Source of the DNA: Chitinophaga sancti
Lineage (GTDB): Bacteria; Bacteroidota; Bacteroidia; Chitinophagales; Chitinophagaceae
NCBI RefSeq assembly: GCF_034424315.1
Contig: NZ_CP139972.1
Span: 5,084,001-5,148,000 of the forward strand
DNA length: 64,000 nt
Direction of reading: 5' to 3'
Shown here: positions 62,453 to 64,000 of the stretch, one piece after another
Layout of the letters: the number at the start of each line of letters is the position of its first letter
Position numbering within the stretch: position 1 is the first letter of the stretch
Translations under genes and position numbers: made by a program
The notes under the pieces: model-generated
Told to the model about the DNA's origin: nothing
The model's input: the letters and a program-made list of their open reading frames with translations, nothing else
Database searches by the model: none

Positions 62453-63160
62453 TTACTGAATGGCAAAAACCGCTTTTATTTCAGCTGTCACTTTAATAGT
62501 GCGATAATCGATATTCGTATCAGCAACAGTATTGGCTGCTTCAGATTTAAATCTCCCGATCAATATATTGGCATTGTTATACATGGGGTGAATCACATCG
62601 GTACTATTTTCAATCACCTGCATCACACCACCCAGTTTCTCCCCAATTGCTTCCATCATTACGGTTGCTTTTGCTTTAGCAGCCTGCAATGCTTTTATCT
62701 TTGCTTCCAGGCGATAAGCTTCTATTTTGCTACTGGTAGTTTCACTGATGTACACATTTGTGATACCTGCATCTTCCACGCCATCGAGAATGCTGTTCAG
62801 TTTATTCAGGTTACTCAGTTTAAGTCTGAATTCTTTTGAAGCATAGAAGTCTGCATCTTTCTTTTTCTTTCTCCACCACTGGTCGCCGGAAACGCTGCTA
62901 ATGGTCAGGTTTTCAGCAGGGATACCGGCTTTTTGTACCGCTTTTGTCAATTGATCTTCCAGGGTAGAAATGTCAATTTTAGTATTCTTATCTTTTTGAT
63001 ATTCCTGTAAGGTGATGTTCAGGTAAATGATGTCCGGTGTAATCTCTATTTCTGATATGCCGTTTACAGAGATTGTCTTCGTTTTCTTGTCATTCGTGTC
63101 CTGCGCAAATCCGGTGATCGCCATTCCTACAACCAGCAGTGTTAATATTACCTTCTTCAT
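62453..63160 (-). CDS. SIMPL domain-containing secreted protein (DUF541)
   Basis: This 235-residue protein has a signal peptide (KKVILTLLVVGMAITGFAQ) and one SIMPL/DUF541 domain. Typical segments are KTISVNGISEIEITPDIIYL at the start, LTISSVSGDQWWRKKKKDAD, a helix with EAKIKALQAAKAKATVMMEA, and GGVMQVIENSTD near the end. The family forms ring-like oligomers in the periplasm or outer membrane. Roles in stress tolerance have been proposed, but no reaction is known. It is monocistronic, converges on the susCD operon and reads away from the lectin-like gene. Confidence 0.9.
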   Translation of the reverse strand: MKKVILTLLVVGMAITGFAQDTNDKKTKTISVNGISEIEITPDIIYLNITLQEYQKDKNTKIDISTLEDQLTKAVQKAGIPAENLTISSVSGDQWWRKKKKDADFYASKEFRLKLSNLNKLNSILDGVEDAGITNVYISETTSSKIEAYRLEAKIKALQAAKAKATVMMEAIGEKLGGVMQVIENSTDVIHPMYNNANILIGRFKSEAANTVADTNIDYRTIKVTAEIKAVFAIQ

Positions 63161-63406
63161 AGTTTTCTATTTTTCCTACATGATGCAGGGAAAATACCGG
63201 ATTCCATAAATTGCAGGGATAATTCTATATTTTGAGTATAACCTATACTTATTAACCACAAAAACAGGGGCTTTATCCATGACAGAGCGCGTGGGATCGG
63301 GCAGGGGGCCAAAGGCTGGCTAAGTTTAATTATACAATAGCTTTAATTTTAATAAGATACAAGCCATCGTTTTTTGAGTATATTTAAGCTTACTGCTTCT
63401 GTATCT

Positions 63407-64000
63407 ATGTCACGGTCCACGGGTTTTATCATGGTACTCTTATGTCTGTCACTTCTTGCCAAAGCGCAACTGCAGACTCCTTATATTTTAAATGGCAGCG
63501 CCACCCAGCGCACCTGTAATTGTTATGTGCTCACCCAGGATGTGAATAAATCGAGTGGCACCGTATGGAACAAGAACCTGATCGACCTCCGCAATTCTTT
63601 TGATTACTTTTTTGATGTAAACCTGGGCTGTAAGGATTATGACGGTGCGGATGGAATTGGTTTTATCTTACAGACAAAGGGAACCAACTTAGGTGCTACG
63701 GGCTCGGGAATAGGATTTCAGGGCATCAGCCCTTCACTGGGAATTATTATTGATACCTACCAGAATTCCATCGACAATGATCCTTCTTATGATCACCTGG
63801 CCATACAGATGGATGGTGTGACTGATCATAATGCCATAAATAACCTGGCGGGGCCAGTGACGGCGTTGGATGGGAATGATAATATTGAAGACTGTAAGTG
63901 GCACATATTCAGGGTAAAATGGGATGCCGCAGTCATGCAAATGACGGTGACCATGGATGGTGTACTAAGATTATCATTGGATAAAGACGTTGTTCACGAC
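63407..64000 (+). CDS. Secreted L-type-lectin-like protein (partial, C-terminus off the right edge)
   Basis: ATG at 63407 opens a frame that runs to the window edge (198 codons). A signal peptide (FIMVLLCLSLLAKAQ) precedes a beta-sandwich resembling L-type lectin domains: GTVWNKNLIDLRNSFDYFFD, DGADGIGFILQTKGTNLG, GISPSLGIIIDTYQNS and CKWHIFRVKWDAA. GADGIGF and the following Gly-rich strand are typical of the bacterial L-type lectins that begin large gliding-associated or adhesin proteins of Bacteroidota. What lies C-terminal to the lectin domain (for example a gliding/type IX sorting domain) cannot be seen. Confidence 0.85.
   Translation, partial: MSRSTGFIMVLLCLSLLAKAQLQTPYILNGSATQRTCNCYVLTQDVNKSSGTVWNKNLIDLRNSFDYFFDVNLGCKDYDGADGIGFILQTKGTNLGATGSGIGFQGISPSLGIIIDTYQNSIDNDPSYDHLAIQMDGVTDHNAINNLAGPVTALDGNDNIEDCKWHIFRVKWDAAVMQMTVTMDGVLRLSLDKDVVHD

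Overview
The window comes from a Bacteroidota chromosome, most likely Chitinophagaceae and close to Chitinophaga. The evidence is three SusC-type TonB-linked receptors (two with SusD partners), an ECF sigma/FecR/STN-receptor surface-signalling set, -7 promoter boxes of the form TAnnTTTG, weak or absent Shine-Dalgarno sequences, and families typical of the phylum (DUF3078, DUF2490, bacterial GGGPS, long-type IleS, SIMPL, PepSY-like). No rRNA, tRNA, CRISPR array, insertion sequence or phage gene was recognised.

Layout. 1-4.5 kb (minus): sigma factor, FecR anti-sigma and a SusC receptor with an STN domain, cut by the left edge. Upstream of the sigma gene is a possible leader RNA with its own terminator. 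4.9-6.5 kb (plus): a WYL regulator and a GyrI-like binding protein. 6.5-8.8 kb (minus): acpP-fabF-rnc. 9.1-14.7 kb (plus): a complete RND efflux operon (adaptor, pump, TolC). 14.7-16.6 kb: a carboxypeptidase-regulatory-domain protein and a divergent PRPP-synthetase-like gene. 17.0-23.1 kb (plus): a SusC with a repeat-rich N-terminal spacer, its SusD, and a DUF2490 protein. 23.2-25.4 kb: two small minus-strand genes and a 1.1 kb AT-rich gap. 25.4-31.4 kb: GGGPS, a LytS/LytTR two-component pair, dxs and a PaaE-like reductase. dxs and GGGPS both belong to isoprenoid/lipid metabolism. 31.5-37.9 kb (minus): a coiled-coil protein, a frameshifted gene remnant, OsmC, YceI, scpA-araC (4-base overlap), DUF3078, mscL and PPK2. 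38.1-46 kb: an EamA exporter, frr, a WecA/MraY-like enzyme, a stand-alone transketolase N-half, rbfA with a LolC/E-like permease, and an MsbA-like ABC exporter. 45.8-50.2 kb (minus): ileS followed by a DksA-like protein with a histone-H1-like tail. 50.4-57.6 kb: a PepSY-like secreted protein, an AraC regulator with a cysteine cluster, an AsmA-like protein, gyrB and a lipoprotein. 57.9-62.4 kb (plus): a second SusC/SusD pair. The end holds a SIMPL protein (minus) and an L-type-lectin-like protein cut by the right edge.

The most unusual non-coding structure is an 11-bp repeat array at 52621-52716: five direct units, an 8-bp palindrome, then three inverted units. Also notable are two similar putative short transcription units on the minus strand (4449-4524 and 24857-24923), a frameshifted gene remnant at 32069-32258, a 13-bp inverted-repeat pair at 32816-32945, and several terminator hairpins with no obvious gene. 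All family calls were made by eye from protein sequence; no database search was run.
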